From Sphingomonas sp. 37zxx (GTDB lineage Bacteria > Pseudomonadota > Alphaproteobacteria > Sphingomonadales > Sphingomonadaceae), in assembly GCF_000786205.1 (NCBI RefSeq), contig NZ_JROH01000001.1, forward strand, positions 176,370-240,369: a stretch of DNA of 64,000 bases, read 5' to 3'. Under the pieces are notes generated by a model. That model did not search any database. It saw only the letters and a list, made by a program, of their open reading frames with translations, and was not told where the DNA came from. Below, piece by piece: positions 17,002 to 25,961 of this stretch; position 1 is the first letter of the stretch; each line of letters begins with the position of its first letter. The position numbers were made by a program, and so were the translations under genes.

Positions 17002-18297
17002 TCAGCCGTCGCCCAGGCGTTCGATGTCAGCACCGACGCCCTGGAGCTTTTCCTCGAGCCGCTCATAGCCGCGGTCGAGGTGATAGATCCGGCTGACCTG
17101 CGTCTCGCCCTGCGCCGCAAGCCCTGCGATGATCAGGCTCATCGACGCGCGAAGATCGGTCGCCATCACCGGCGCGCCGACCAGCGGGGTGCGCCCGCGC
17201 ACCACCGCCGAACGCCCGGTCACCTGGATGTCGGCCCCCATCCGCGCCAGTTCGGGCACGTGCATGTAGCGGTTTTCGAAGATCGTCTCGGTCAGCAGGC
17301 TGGCACCCTCGGCTTGCGTCAGCATCGCCATGAACTGCGCCTGCATGTCGGTGGCGAAGCCGGGATAAGGCGCGGTCGACAGCGTCAGCGGCTTGAGGCC
17401 GTTTGAAGCTTGGATGAACAGCGAATCGCCGCGCTCTTCCACCGAAACGCCCGCGCTCACCAAGGCGGCGATCGTCGCGCGCATGTCGGCGGCGCTGGCC
17501 CCCACCAGATCGACCGCGCCGCCGGTGATCGCGGCGGCACAGGCATAGCTGCCCGCCTCGATCCGGTCGGGCATCACGCGATAGGTCGCGCCGTGCAGCC
17601 GGTCGCGGCCCTCGATCGTCAGTGTCTCACCGCCGATGCCGGTGATCGATGCGCCCATCGCCAGCAGGCAATTGCACAGATCGACGATCTCTGGCTCGCG
17701 CGCGGCATTTTCGATCACGCTGGTGCCGGTGGCGAGCACTGCCGCCATGATCGCATTCTCGGTCGCGCCAACCGACACGATCGGGAAGCTGACGCGCCCG
17801 CCGGGCAGTCGGGCGACGCCATTCACCTTGGGCGCGGTCGCCTTTACATAGCCCGCCGCCAGCTCGATCTCGGCCCCCAGCGCCTCGAGCGCCTTCAGAT
17901 GCAGGTCGATCGGGCGGTTGCCGATCGCGCAGCCGCCGGGCAGCGACACCGTCGCCTCGCCCGCGCGCGCCAGCAGCGGCCCCAGCACCAGGATCGACGC
18001 GCGCATCTTGCGAACAATGTCATAGGGCGCGACCGTCGACGTCAGCCGCTGTGCGCGCATCGTCATCACCCGCCCGAAATCGGTGGGGTGCGCGCCCTCG
18101 ACCATCGTCGACACGCCGAGCTGGTTGAGCAAATGGCCAAAGCCGTCGACATCGGCCAGCCGCGGCAAATTGCGCAGCGTCAGCGGCTCATCGGTGAGCA
18201 GCGCGCACGGCATGAGCGTGAGCGCCGCGTTCTTGGCCCCGGAAATGGCGATGCGGCCCTGCAGCCGATTGCCGCCGCGAATGATGATGCGATCCAT
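17002..18297 (-). CDS. murA: UDP-N-acetylglucosamine 1-carboxyvinyltransferase
   Basis: 431 residues. It transfers enolpyruvate from PEP to UDP-GlcNAc, the committed step of peptidoglycan synthesis, in the cytosol. Evident features are [12 protein letters not shown] (catalytic-site Lys and Asn), the reactive Cys123 in [11 protein letters not shown], and the C-terminal [16 protein letters not shown]. Six inverted alpha/beta units of the EPSP-synthase fold account for the full normal length. The reactive Cys is retained, so fosfomycin sensitivity at the enzyme level would be expected from the family. Confidence 0.97.
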   Translation of the reverse strand: MDRIIIRGGNRLQGRIAISGAKNAALTLMPCALLTDEPLTLRNLPRLADVDGFGHLLNQLGVSTMVEGAHPTDFGRVMTMRAQRLTSTVAPYDIVRKMRASILVLGPLLARAGEATVSLPGGCAIGNRPIDLHLKALEALGAEIELAAGYVKATAPKVNGVARLPGGRVSFPIVSVGATENAIMAAVLATGTSVIENAAREPEIVDLCNCLLAMGASITGIGGETLTIEGRDRLHGATYRVMPDRIEAGSYACAAAITGGAVDLVGASAADMRATIAALVSAGVSVEERGDSLFIQASNGLKPLTLSTAPYPGFATDMQAQFMAMLTQAEGASLLTETIFENRYMHVPELARMGADIQVTGRSAVVRGRTPLVGAPVMATDLRASMSLIIAGLAAQGETQVSRIYHLDRGYERLEEKLQGVGADIERLGDG

Positions 18298-18418
18298 GCG
18301 CGGCTTCTATCGCACCGGAACCACGGCGCAAGCTTCGCATTATCTGCCGATTGATCGAGGTTATGGCGGCGGCCCGAAACAAGGGTGATGGGCGCGACCA
18401 AACAGGGAGAATCATTGC

Positions 18419-19153
18419 GTGGCTGGGAGTTGTTTCGCCGAGGTATTGAGCGAGCATATTACGCTTACCGAGCATGAGCGCGAGGCGCTGGCCCGGCTGG
18501 AGGAGCGCAACCGCACGGTGAAGCGCGGATCGGTGCTTCGGCGCTCGCACGATACCGGCAACGAATTGTTCGTGCTGCGCAAGGGCATGATGATGACCTA
18601 TGTCATCCTGGACGATGGCGCGCGGCAGATCCTGCGCTTTCATTTTCCCGGCGACATGCTCGGCCTGTCGGCGATCCTGTATGAAGAAGCGCCTGAGACG
18701 ATCTGTGCGCTGTCCGAATGCGTCGTCTGTCCGTTCGAGAAATCGGGGTTGAGCGAACTGGTCGAAACCCATCCCCGGCTGGCGGCGATGATCCTGGTCT
18801 ATGGCCAGATCGAGCGGGTGGCGCTGACCGATCGGCTAGCGGCGCTGGGGCGCACATCGGCCAAGGCGCGGGTGGGGTCGCTGTTGTTAGAACTACGCAA
18901 CCGCCAGCGGACCGACGACAGCGGCACCGGCAATGGCTTCATGCTGGGGCTTACGCAGGAGGAAATCGGCGATGCGACCGGGCTGACGGCGGTGCATGTC
19001 AACCGGATGCTGCGGCAATTGGAAGAAGAGGGGATGATCGGCCGCGACGGCACCAAGGTCGCGATCCGCGATGAAGCGGGGCTGATGGCCGCGACCAATT
19101 ATGTCGATCGCTACCAGGGGCTGGATCTGTCCTGGCTGCCCAAGGGGCGTTGA
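18419..19153 (+). CDS. Crp/Fnr-family transcription regulator
   Basis: 244 residues on a GTG start with AGGGAGA 8 bases upstream. Residues about 25-140 are a cyclic-nucleotide-binding-type beta-roll (LFVLRKGMMMTYVI, LRFHFPGDMLGL), and about 150-225 a Crp-type winged helix (GLTQEEIGDATGLTAVHVNRMLRQLEE). The CX2C...C cluster at the N-terminus that makes Fnr an oxygen sensor is absent: only Cys5 and two internal Cys (ECVVC) are present. It is therefore probably not a classical Fnr. The signal is unknown. It is divergent from murA. Confidence 0.93.
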   Translation: MAGSCFAEVLSEHITLTEHEREALARLEERNRTVKRGSVLRRSHDTGNELFVLRKGMMMTYVILDDGARQILRFHFPGDMLGLSAILYEEAPETICALSECVVCPFEKSGLSELVETHPRLAAMILVYGQIERVALTDRLAALGRTSAKARVGSLLLELRNRQRTDDSGTGNGFMLGLTQEEIGDATGLTAVHVNRMLRQLEEEGMIGRDGTKVAIRDEAGLMAATNYVDRYQGLDLSWLPKGR

Positions 19154-19185
19154 CGCCGGGCCTGGCGGGTCAGGATTTCGCTCCG

Positions 19186-19551
19186 TCAGGCCTTTTCCAG
19201 CGTGCATTGCAGCGGATGCTGATTCTGGCGTGCCAGGTCCATCACCTGGCTCACCTTGGTCTCGGCGACCTCATAGGTGAACACGCCGCATACGCCGACG
19301 CCCTTTTGATGGACGTGCAGCATCACCCTGGTCGCCTCTTCCATATTCATGCGGAAAAAGCGCTGAAGGCACAGCACGACGAATTCCATCGGGGTATAAT
19401 CGTCGTTGAGCATCAGCACGCGATATGGCGTCGGCTGTTTGGTCTTGGTCCGCGTCCGCGTGGCGACGCCCAGCGAATCGCGACCATTGTCGTTATCGCG
19501 GTCATCGCCGTCTTCGGCCATCAGCATCGGCGGATTGGTCTGGGTCAACAT
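19186..19551 (-). CDS. clpS: ATP-dependent Clp protease adaptor ClpS
   Basis: 121 residues. ClpS binds N-end-rule substrates and delivers them to ClpAP. The core [44 protein letters not shown] and [10 protein letters not shown] is complete, including the substrate-binding NDD and the ClpA-contact residues. The start at 19551 has a CAGGG upstream and gives a charged, disordered N-terminal arm; ATG at 19527 or 19521 is also possible. The frame upstream of 19551 overlaps the TonB receptor gene end and is unlikely to be used. No clpA is in view. Confidence 0.94.
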   Translation of the reverse strand: MLTQTNPPMLMAEDGDDRDNDNGRDSLGVATRTRTKTKQPTPYRVLMLNDDYTPMEFVVLCLQRFFRMNMEEATRVMLHVHQKGVGVCGVFTYEVAETKVSQVMDLARQNQHPLQCTLEKA

Positions 19552-19651
19552 CACGCCCTGAAATATGGCATTTTGGGGGGCAAGGGCAAGAGTGCCGATG
19601 GGCGGGGTGGCAAGCTTTTGCATCCGCCGCCGCCCCGCCGATACCGCTACG

Positions 19652-21745
19652 TCAATCGATCGCGGCACGGATACCGATCCAAAGCTGGCGTGGCCGCGCG
19701 CGTTCGAGCGCCGTGCCGTTGAACCCGGTTTCGACCCGAGCGTCGAACAGGTTTTCCGCGCGCCCCTCGATCGCCAGTCCTTGCGCGACCGGCACCGCCA
19801 GCACCGCGTCGAGCGTCAGCGCGTCGCCGAGCGAGCGGCTGTTCTGGTCATCCTCGAATTGCTCACTGACATAGCGAAGCGCCGCAGAGGCGAGGAAGTC
19901 GTTCCTGGCCCAGCCGATCGTGCCCGCCGCCTGGTGCGCGGGCACCTGTGCGGGGCGCAGCCCGTCGAGCGCGGGCGCGAGCGGCCCGGCGGTGACGGTC
20001 GCGTCGGCATAGGCATAGGACAGCCCCAGCGTGAACGCGCCCAGCCGCGCGCGCCCGTCAATTTCGACCCCGCGCGATTCGATCGATTCGAGATTGTCGC
20101 GCCGGCGGTAAAAGCCCGCTGCCGAAACAAAGCCGACACCCGGGAAGGTGCCCGGCCCGCGCGCCACGGTGACGTTGGCGATCGCATCGTTCAGCCGGTT
20201 GGCGAACAAGGTCGCTGCCAGCGTGAAGCGGTCGTCGAACGCGAAATCGACCCCGGCCTCGATCCCTTCGAGCGTTTCGGGGGTGAGTTCGGCATTGGCG
20301 GCGGTGGCGTCGGCCCCGGCGCGGAAAGGGCGATACAGCTCGTTGGGGGTCGGCAGCCGCCAGCCGCGATACACCGCCGCGCGCAGCGTCAGCGGATCGG
20401 CGGCGGCATAGGCCAGGCCAAAGCGCCCGGTCGGCTGGGTGCCCGACCGATCGGCGAAGCGCGTGTCGGTCAGCGTCGCCCCGGTCGCCAGCGTCGCCTC
20501 GAACAGCCGCCCATCCTCGATCCACCAGCCGTCGAGCCGGCCATTGGCGTCGATTCGCAGGTCGCCCAATGTCGCCTTGAGGTCGACAAAGCCGCCCAGC
20601 GTCCGCGTGGTGCCGCCCGCGACGCGGCGGCGGGTGGGATTGGCGGCGACATAGGTGAATAATTCGCGCGTCTCGCCCGATGTTTCGCGAACGTCGCTGC
20701 CCAACCGCACCGACAGCGCCTCGCCCAATGGCGGCGCGATTTCGAATCGCGCGCCAAGCCCGGTGGCGGGGGTGTTGTACTGGTTCAGCGTCTGCGTCGC
20801 GGTGCTGCGATCGGCGGCGATCGCGGCAAAGCTGCTGGCGAAGCGGCGCGTCTGGACATAGCCAAGCGCCGACCAGCCCCAGCGCCCGCGCCCCACCAGC
20901 CGAACGCTGGCATCGGCGCCGTCGCTCTCGATCCCGGTAAATGCCTGGCCGCGCTCGCGCCGGTCGGTGAAGCCCTGCACCGTTGCCTGCAATTCGGTGT
21001 CGGCGGCGATGGCGAACACGGTGCGCGCCGATGCGTTGAATTGTTCATAGGGCGCGGCGCGATCGACCGCGCCGCGATCTTGCGCGATGATCGGCACGAA
21101 GCCGTCACCGCGCGCATAGCCGGCGGTAAAGCTGGCAAAGCCGCTGTCGCGCACCAGGCTGGCCGAACCTTGCGCATCGACCGAATTGCGCTCGCCATAG
21201 AAAATATCGGCGGTCAGCGGCGACAATTGATCGGGGGTGGCGCTGGTCATTTCGATCACGCCCGATAGCGCGCCCGAACCCCATAACGCGCTGCCGCCGC
21301 CGCGCTGCACGCGCACGCGGCCCAGGCGTGCGGGGGCGTAGGCGGGGAAGGCGACCCAGCCGGCGAACGGATCGGCCTGCGGCACGCCGTCGAGGATCAG
21401 CAGCGCGCGGCTGGAGGCGTTGCCGCCGATGCCGCGCAGCGTGATCCCCTGGCTGGTCGGGTTGGCCGATCGCGAATCGGCGCGGCGAAAGGATTGCAGG
21501 CCCGCGACATCGGCCAGCGCATCCTCGAGCCGATTGCTTGCGGTGCGGGTCAGCCGGTCACGTTCGAGGATCGCGATCGCGTCGGATCGGGGATCGACCT
21601 CGTCGATACCGCCGCCCGTCACGACGATGTCGGGCTGCGCTTGCCCGGGTAAGCTTTGCGCCAACACCGGGGTGGCGGTCCCCGCGAGCAGGGCGAAGGC
21701 GATGCGCCGGAGCGAATTGGGCCAGAGCGAATTGGGGGTTTGCAA
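19652..21745 (-). CDS. TonB-dependent receptor
   Basis: About 697 residues from a TTG start at 21745, which has GGAAGG 10 bases upstream and places a signal peptide (cut after TPVLAQ) correctly; an ATG at 21811 would add 22 unlikely residues. The TonB box region is DIVVTGG, then a plug domain ([48 protein letters not shown]) and a 22-strand barrel with the C-terminal [10 protein letters not shown] segment. It is a BtuB/outer-membrane vitamin- or siderophore-type receptor. The ligand is unknown; no cobalamin riboswitch was recognised upstream. Confidence 0.9.
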   Translation of the reverse strand: MQTPNSLWPNSLRRIAFALLAGTATPVLAQSLPGQAQPDIVVTGGGIDEVDPRSDAIAILERDRLTRTASNRLEDALADVAGLQSFRRADSRSANPTSQGITLRGIGGNASSRALLILDGVPQADPFAGWVAFPAYAPARLGRVRVQRGGGSALWGSGALSGVIEMTSATPDQLSPLTADIFYGERNSVDAQGSASLVRDSGFASFTAGYARGDGFVPIIAQDRGAVDRAAPYEQFNASARTVFAIAADTELQATVQGFTDRRERGQAFTGIESDGADASVRLVGRGRWGWSALGYVQTRRFASSFAAIAADRSTATQTLNQYNTPATGLGARFEIAPPLGEALSVRLGSDVRETSGETRELFTYVAANPTRRRVAGGTTRTLGGFVDLKATLGDLRIDANGRLDGWWIEDGRLFEATLATGATLTDTRFADRSGTQPTGRFGLAYAAADPLTLRAAVYRGWRLPTPNELYRPFRAGADATAANAELTPETLEGIEAGVDFAFDDRFTLAATLFANRLNDAIANVTVARGPGTFPGVGFVSAAGFYRRRDNLESIESRGVEIDGRARLGAFTLGLSYAYADATVTAGPLAPALDGLRPAQVPAHQAAGTIGWARNDFLASAALRYVSEQFEDDQNSRSLGDALTLDAVLAVPVAQGLAIEGRAENLFDARVETGFNGTALERARPRQLWIGIRAAID

Positions 21746-21888
21746 AATGCCGGGCCTTCCAATGGATAGGCCCCATTCGGTGCATGCTCGGCGCGACGGG
21801 GTCAACCGCATTACCCCAAAGTACCATAGGCCCCCAAAACACCACAGATTTGGCTGGGCTGGCGCTGAACCCGCGCGCTATTGATCCT

Positions 21889-22428
21889 TCAGCCCAGCAT
21901 CCGCTTGAGCATGCCGTCGCGCAGCACCAGATGGTGGCGCAAGGCGGCGGCGATGTGCCCGATCGCGGCGAGCAGCATCACCCAGCCGAGGATCTCATGC
22001 CCCTCATGCGACAGGTCGACGATCATGTCGTCGCGGGTGACGGGCAATTTGGGGACGCTGAACAGGTCGAAATAGGTGAGCGGATATTTGCCGCCCGACG
22101 AGAAGATATAGCCGCTGAGCGGCATCACCACCATCAGCGCATAGAGTGCGATATGTACGGCGGTGGCCAGCCGCGCTTCCTTCGCCGACATGCTGCCGGG
22201 CAGCGGCGGCGGTCGATGCGCCAGCCGCCAGCCGATCCGGACGACGATCAGCACCAGCAAGGTCAGCCCGAGCGATTTGTGCAGGCCCATCGCCTGAAAG
22301 CCGATATCCTCGAGCCAGTCGTGCAACAGCCCCAGCGCGAGGTTGATCAGGATCAGCGCCGCCATGCTCCAATGCAGGAAGCGGGCGACCGCGCCATAGC
22401 GATCGGCGGGGTGCAGGGCCTCAGCCAC
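21889..22428 (-). CDS. Cytochrome b561
   Basis: 179 residues, four membrane helices. Heme-ligand histidines are present in RFLHWSMA, MGLHKSLG, AVHIALYA and SHEGHEILGW, typical of the small diheme b561 family (Ni,Fe-hydrogenase/CybB type). It probably moves electrons from ubiquinol to periplasmic superoxide or another acceptor. The start overlaps the stop of the EthD gene by 8 bases, so the two are co-transcribed. Confidence 0.93.
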   Translation of the reverse strand: MAEALHPADRYGAVARFLHWSMAALILINLALGLLHDWLEDIGFQAMGLHKSLGLTLLVLIVVRIGWRLAHRPPPLPGSMSAKEARLATAVHIALYALMVVMPLSGYIFSSGGKYPLTYFDLFSVPKLPVTRDDMIVDLSHEGHEILGWVMLLAAIGHIAAALRHHLVLRDGMLKRMLG

Positions 22429-22723
22429 GTTTCATGAAGTGCATGGAGGGCTCGATATCGGTGAAATTGGGCACATCGGCCATGATGCCGGGCGTCGCGG
22501 GCGAGGCAAGCGCCGCCTGCAGCGAATCATTGTCGCCGAATTTGATCACCGCGATCGCGGTAAAGCCGGTATCGCCGGCACCGCTGGGAAACAGCGCATG
22601 GACGTCGGTCAGCCCGTGCGGCGTCCATCCCTCGCGCACCAGGCGCAGATGCTCGGCGGTGTAGTAATCGGCGTCGAATCGCGCCCCATCGCTTTTGGGG
22701 TAAGTGACCAGCAACATGCTCAC
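22421..22723 (-). CDS. EthD-family protein
   Basis: 100 residues. GTG at 22723 is chosen because GGGAGA lies about 8 bases upstream; ATG at 22717 is an alternative. The sequence VSMLLVTYPKSD, FDADYYTAEHLRLV and IAVIKFGD matches the dimeric alpha/beta-barrel EthD/YCII-like fold. Some members help degrade ethers or quinones; for most the substrate is unknown. It is coupled to cytochrome b561, hinting at a redox or quinone context (inference). Confidence 0.88.
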   Translation of the reverse strand: MSMLLVTYPKSDGARFDADYYTAEHLRLVREGWTPHGLTDVHALFPSGAGDTGFTAIAVIKFGDNDSLQAALASPATPGIMADVPNFTDIEPSMHFMKRG

Positions 22724-22800
22724 AAGCGCTTCTCCCTCGGCGATCAACCTATACGCTATCCCCGCTTTGGCCCCAAGTCGAGCAGCGCGGGCAAATATCG

Positions 22801-23802
22801 CTATGCGGCCAGCAGATCGCGTTTGATGCCCAGCGTGACGATCAATCCTTCAGCCGCCCAGTTATAATCGATCGATCCGCCCAGCTGGCTCGAAACACTG
22901 CGCTTTACCAATTGGCTGCCAAATCCTTCGGCTTTGCCCGGCGCATCGACCGGCGGACCGCCGCGTTCGACCCAGGTGAGGACGACATGCTCGGATTCGG
23001 CCGCGCTGGTGACGTCGAGCGTGCCGGTGGGTTGCGACAGCGCGCCATATTTCATCGAATTGGTCGCGAGTTCGTGGATGATCAGCGCGATGCCCGTCGC
23101 CGCCGCCTCGCCGACGCCGAGCCGCTCCACCGAGACCCGAATCCGCCCCTTGAACGCGCCCAGGTCGTTATACGGGGCCAGCAGGATCGAAATCAGGTCG
23201 CCCAGCAGCGCCGCGCCGCCCTGGCCATTGGGCAGCGGGCGGACCAGATCATGCGCGCGCCCCAATGCCGCCAGCCGCCCGGTAAGCTCGCGCGCCATCT
23301 CCGTCGTGCTGGTCGCCGATCGCGAAGTGATCGCGGTCAGGCCGGTGGCGATGGCGAGCAGATTCTTGACGCGGTGGCTCATTTCGCCCGCCAGCAGCTC
23401 ATGGCCTTCCTCGGCCTGTTTGCGCCCGGTGACGTCGAGGAAGATGCCGAACATCGTGCGCCCGACGATGCCGACATCCTCGCCCTGGCCGCGCGCGGCG
23501 ATCCAGCGGACTTCGTCGCCGATCAGGATGCGAAAATCGGTCTCATAGGCACCCAGTGTCGCGCGGGTCGCGGCGAAGGCCGATCGCACGCGGTCGCGAT
23601 CGGCGGGGTGAATGCGCAGCGACAATTCAGCAAAGGTGACCTTGTCGCTCCACGCGACGCCCCACAGCTGGAAGCCGCGTATGTCCATCGTCAGCAGGTC
23701 GGTATCGACGTTCCATGCCCATAAGGCCACGCCCGCAGCGTCGATCGCCAAGCGGAGATGCTCGGCCTGCCACTCATGTGCCTTGGGCAGATCAGCGGCC
23801 AT
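22801..23802 (-). CDS. PAS-containing HWE-family sensor histidine kinase
   Basis: 333 residues, with no membrane segment. A PAS domain occupies about 14-128 (GVALWAWNVDTDLLTMD, LRIHPADRDRVRSAF, WIAARGQ). The HWE dimerisation motif follows with the phosphorylated His143 in GEMSHRVKNLLAIA, then the N-box HELATNSMKYGALS and the G-box FGSQLV. HWE kinases occur mainly in alphaproteobacteria and often act in light or stress signalling. No receiver protein is encoded next to it, so the partner is elsewhere. Confidence 0.93.
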   Translation of the reverse strand: MAADLPKAHEWQAEHLRLAIDAAGVALWAWNVDTDLLTMDIRGFQLWGVAWSDKVTFAELSLRIHPADRDRVRSAFAATRATLGAYETDFRILIGDEVRWIAARGQGEDVGIVGRTMFGIFLDVTGRKQAEEGHELLAGEMSHRVKNLLAIATGLTAITSRSATSTTEMARELTGRLAALGRAHDLVRPLPNGQGGAALLGDLISILLAPYNDLGAFKGRIRVSVERLGVGEAAATGIALIIHELATNSMKYGALSQPTGTLDVTSAAESEHVVLTWVERGGPPVDAPGKAEGFGSQLVKRSVSSQLGGSIDYNWAAEGLIVTLGIKRDLLAA

Positions 23803-23948
23803 GTCGTCACCTTGGGTTGATATGTTTCAGCGACCGTTGCGAACCAGTATTCAGCGAGCGTTAAGGGATGAAACGGGGCTTCGTCTAGCCATTATTAGCG
23901 GTTTTTAGGGCAGGCGACCGCGGGATTATGGCAGCCCGGCGCACGGCT

Positions 23949-24797
23949 TCAGATGTCCTCGACCAGCCGGCGATATAGTTCCGGCCGCCGATCGCGAAAA
24001 AAGCCCATGCCGGCGCGGTTCTTCTTCACCCGCGCCAAATCGAGCGTGGCGGTCAGCACGCCTGTCTCCTCCGCCCCGAATTCGGCAAGCATTTCGCCAT
24101 ATTCGTCGCAGATGAAGCTGTGGCCGTAAAATGCCTGGCCATGCTCGACGCCGATGCGATTCGACGCGACCACCGGCACGACGTTCGACACCGCATGGCC
24201 AAGCATCGCGCGCCGCCACATATGCCGCGTGTCGAGTGTGGCATCATGCGGTTCGGCCCCGATCGCGGTGGGATAGAACAGGATTTCGGCCCCCATCAGC
24301 ATCATCGCTCGCGCAACTTCGGGATACCATTGGTCCCAGCACACCCCGACGCCGAGGCGGGCGGCGGGGCCGTCCCACACTTTGAAGCCGGTATTGCCGG
24401 GGCGGAAATAGAATTTCTCCTCATAGCCCGGGCCATCGGGAATGTGGCTCTTGCGATAGACCCCCTGCACGCCGCCATCGGGGCCGATCATCGCCAGCGA
24501 ATTATAATGATGCGGCCCGTCGGCCTCGAAAAAGCTGGTGGGGATGTAGAGGTTCAGCTCGTCAGCGAGGCGCTGCATCGCCAGCACCGCGGGATGTTCG
24601 GTAACGGGCCGCGCGGTGGCGAACCATTCCTCCTCCTCGGTACGGCAGAAATATTCACCCTCGAATAGTTCCGGGGGAAGCACGACCTGCGCGCCCTTGG
24701 CATGTGCCTCGCGCACAAGCTCGGTGACCGCGGCGATGTTGGCGCCGAGGTCGGGGCCAAAGGCAAGCTGCATCGCGGCGACGGTGATGGTGGTCAT
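23949..24797 (-). CDS. aguB: N-carbamoylputrescine amidase
   Basis: 282 residues. It hydrolyses N-carbamoylputrescine to putrescine, CO2 and ammonia in the cytosol. The nitrilase triad is complete: Glu43 in LPPELFEGEY, Lys116 in YRKSHIPDGPGY and Cys153 in GVCWDQWYPE. The motif FRPGNTGFKVW is typical of AguB rather than generic nitrilases. It follows aguA on the same strand, with a 123-base gap holding an inverted repeat. Together they make putrescine from agmatine. Confidence 0.95.
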   Translation of the reverse strand: MTTITVAAMQLAFGPDLGANIAAVTELVREAHAKGAQVVLPPELFEGEYFCRTEEEEWFATARPVTEHPAVLAMQRLADELNLYIPTSFFEADGPHHYNSLAMIGPDGGVQGVYRKSHIPDGPGYEEKFYFRPGNTGFKVWDGPAARLGVGVCWDQWYPEVARAMMLMGAEILFYPTAIGAEPHDATLDTRHMWRRAMLGHAVSNVVPVVASNRIGVEHGQAFYGHSFICDEYGEMLAEFGAEETGVLTATLDLARVKKNRAGMGFFRDRRPELYRRLVEDI

Positions 24798-24814
24798 GGG
24801 CTACCTCTTCTGGT

Positions 24815-24917
24815 CCCCCTCCCGCTTGCGGGAGGGGTTAGGGGTGGGCGTATCCGCACACTGGTTTGCCGGTGATGGATAGCCCCACCCCCGACCCCTC
24901 CCGCAAGCGGGAGGGGG
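24815..24917. repeat. Paired palindromic repeat (family C) between aguA and aguB
   Basis: Two copies of the CCCCTCCCGC/GCGGGAGGGG hairpin lie in inverted orientation (about 24815-24837 and 24894-24917), with GGGGTGGG and CCCCACCC bracketing the centre, so the whole 100 bases can also fold as one structure. It occupies almost all of the intergenic gap of an otherwise tight operon. Confidence 0.85.
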
Positions 24918-24920
24918 GAA

Positions 24921-25892
24921 TTAGATTCGCGGCAATTGCTGGCTGATGCAGTGGAAACTCCCACCACCCGTCAGGATATGGTCGGCGCGCAGCCCCACCG
25001 CTTCGCGATCCGGGAACAGCGCCTGCACCGCCGCGACGGCGGCTGCGTCGTTGGGCATGCCATAGGTCGGCACCGCGACCGCTGCATTGCCGATATAGAA
25101 GTTCATATAGCTGGCGGGCACCACGTCGCCCTCGACGATCACCCGGCCGGGCGAGGGCAGGCGGACGACGTCGACCCCGAACGCCTCGGCACGGCGCACC
25201 GCGTCCTGATAGATCAGCCAATTGGGGTCGTTTTCCTCCGGGGCCGGGATCGCCAGCCGGTTGACCCCGACGAAGCGCGCAAGGTTGTCGACATGGCCGT
25301 CGGTATGGTCGTTGACCAGCCCGTCGCCCAGCCACAGCACGCGATCATAGCCGAGATCGCTCAGCAGCCGCGCCTCGGCATCCTGCTGCGACAGCGCGGC
25401 ATTGCGATTGCGGTTGAGCAGGCATTGCTCGGTCGTGACGACCAGCCCGGTGCCGTCGCCGTCGATCGATCCGCCCTCGATCACCCAGTCGCAGGTTTCG
25501 AAACGCAAGCCCTGCCGCCGTGCCAGCCGCGCGCCGACATCCTCATCGCCGGGAAAGTGGAACTTGCCGCCCCAGCCGTTGAAGCCGAAATCGCGCGCGC
25601 TGCCGTCGCCGGTGACGATCGCGGCGGTATCGCGCAGCCAGACATCGCCAAAGGGTTCGACGATCAGTTCGACCTGCGCGTCGATCAGCGGGCGCGCGGC
25701 GGCGGCGGCTTCGGCATCGGCGGCGACCAGCAACACCGTCTCGCCGCGCCCTTGGGCAGCGATCGCGTTGGCAAAAGCGGCGGTCTCGGCGCGCGCGCCG
25801 TCGATCGGCGCGCCCCAGATGTCGGGGTCACTGGGAAAGCCGATCCACACCGCATCATGCGATGCCCATTCGGGGGGAGGGGGGAGAGTCAT
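24921..25892 (-). CDS. aguA: Agmatine deiminase
   Basis: 323 residues of the PAD_porph family. It converts agmatine to N-carbamoylputrescine. Visible residues are GDVWLRDTAAIV (substrate Asp), FGFNGWGGKF, DHTDGHVDNLARF (catalytic His and Asp) and the nucleophile Cys315 in GGGSFHCISQQLP near the C-terminus. Length is near 350-370 minus a short N-terminus, and complete. Its partner aguB lies downstream. No arginine decarboxylase is visible, so agmatine must come from elsewhere or from outside. Confidence 0.95.
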   Translation of the reverse strand: MTLPPPPEWASHDAVWIGFPSDPDIWGAPIDGARAETAAFANAIAAQGRGETVLLVAADAEAAAAARPLIDAQVELIVEPFGDVWLRDTAAIVTGDGSARDFGFNGWGGKFHFPGDEDVGARLARRQGLRFETCDWVIEGGSIDGDGTGLVVTTEQCLLNRNRNAALSQQDAEARLLSDLGYDRVLWLGDGLVNDHTDGHVDNLARFVGVNRLAIPAPEENDPNWLIYQDAVRRAEAFGVDVVRLPSPGRVIVEGDVVPASYMNFYIGNAAVAVPTYGMPNDAAAVAAVQALFPDREAVGLRADHILTGGGSFHCISQQLPRI

Positions 25893-25961
25893 GGCGCGCG
25901 ATGTAATGGGGGAAGCGGTGGGAGGAAAGCATCTTCCCCCCTTTGCGGGAAAGGTGCCCCC

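Noticed and set aside
18351..18364. TTGATCGAGGTTAT as an Fnr box before the Crp/Fnr gene
   Set aside because: The second half site does not match ATCAA; only one half is convincing.
21746..21888. Cobalamin riboswitch upstream of the TonB receptor at 19652
   Set aside because: No B12-box-like sequence or expected fold was found in the 140-base leader.
23803..23948. EcfG-type stress promoter upstream of the HWE kinase
   Set aside because: No GGAAC element with a properly spaced GTT was found on the minus strand.
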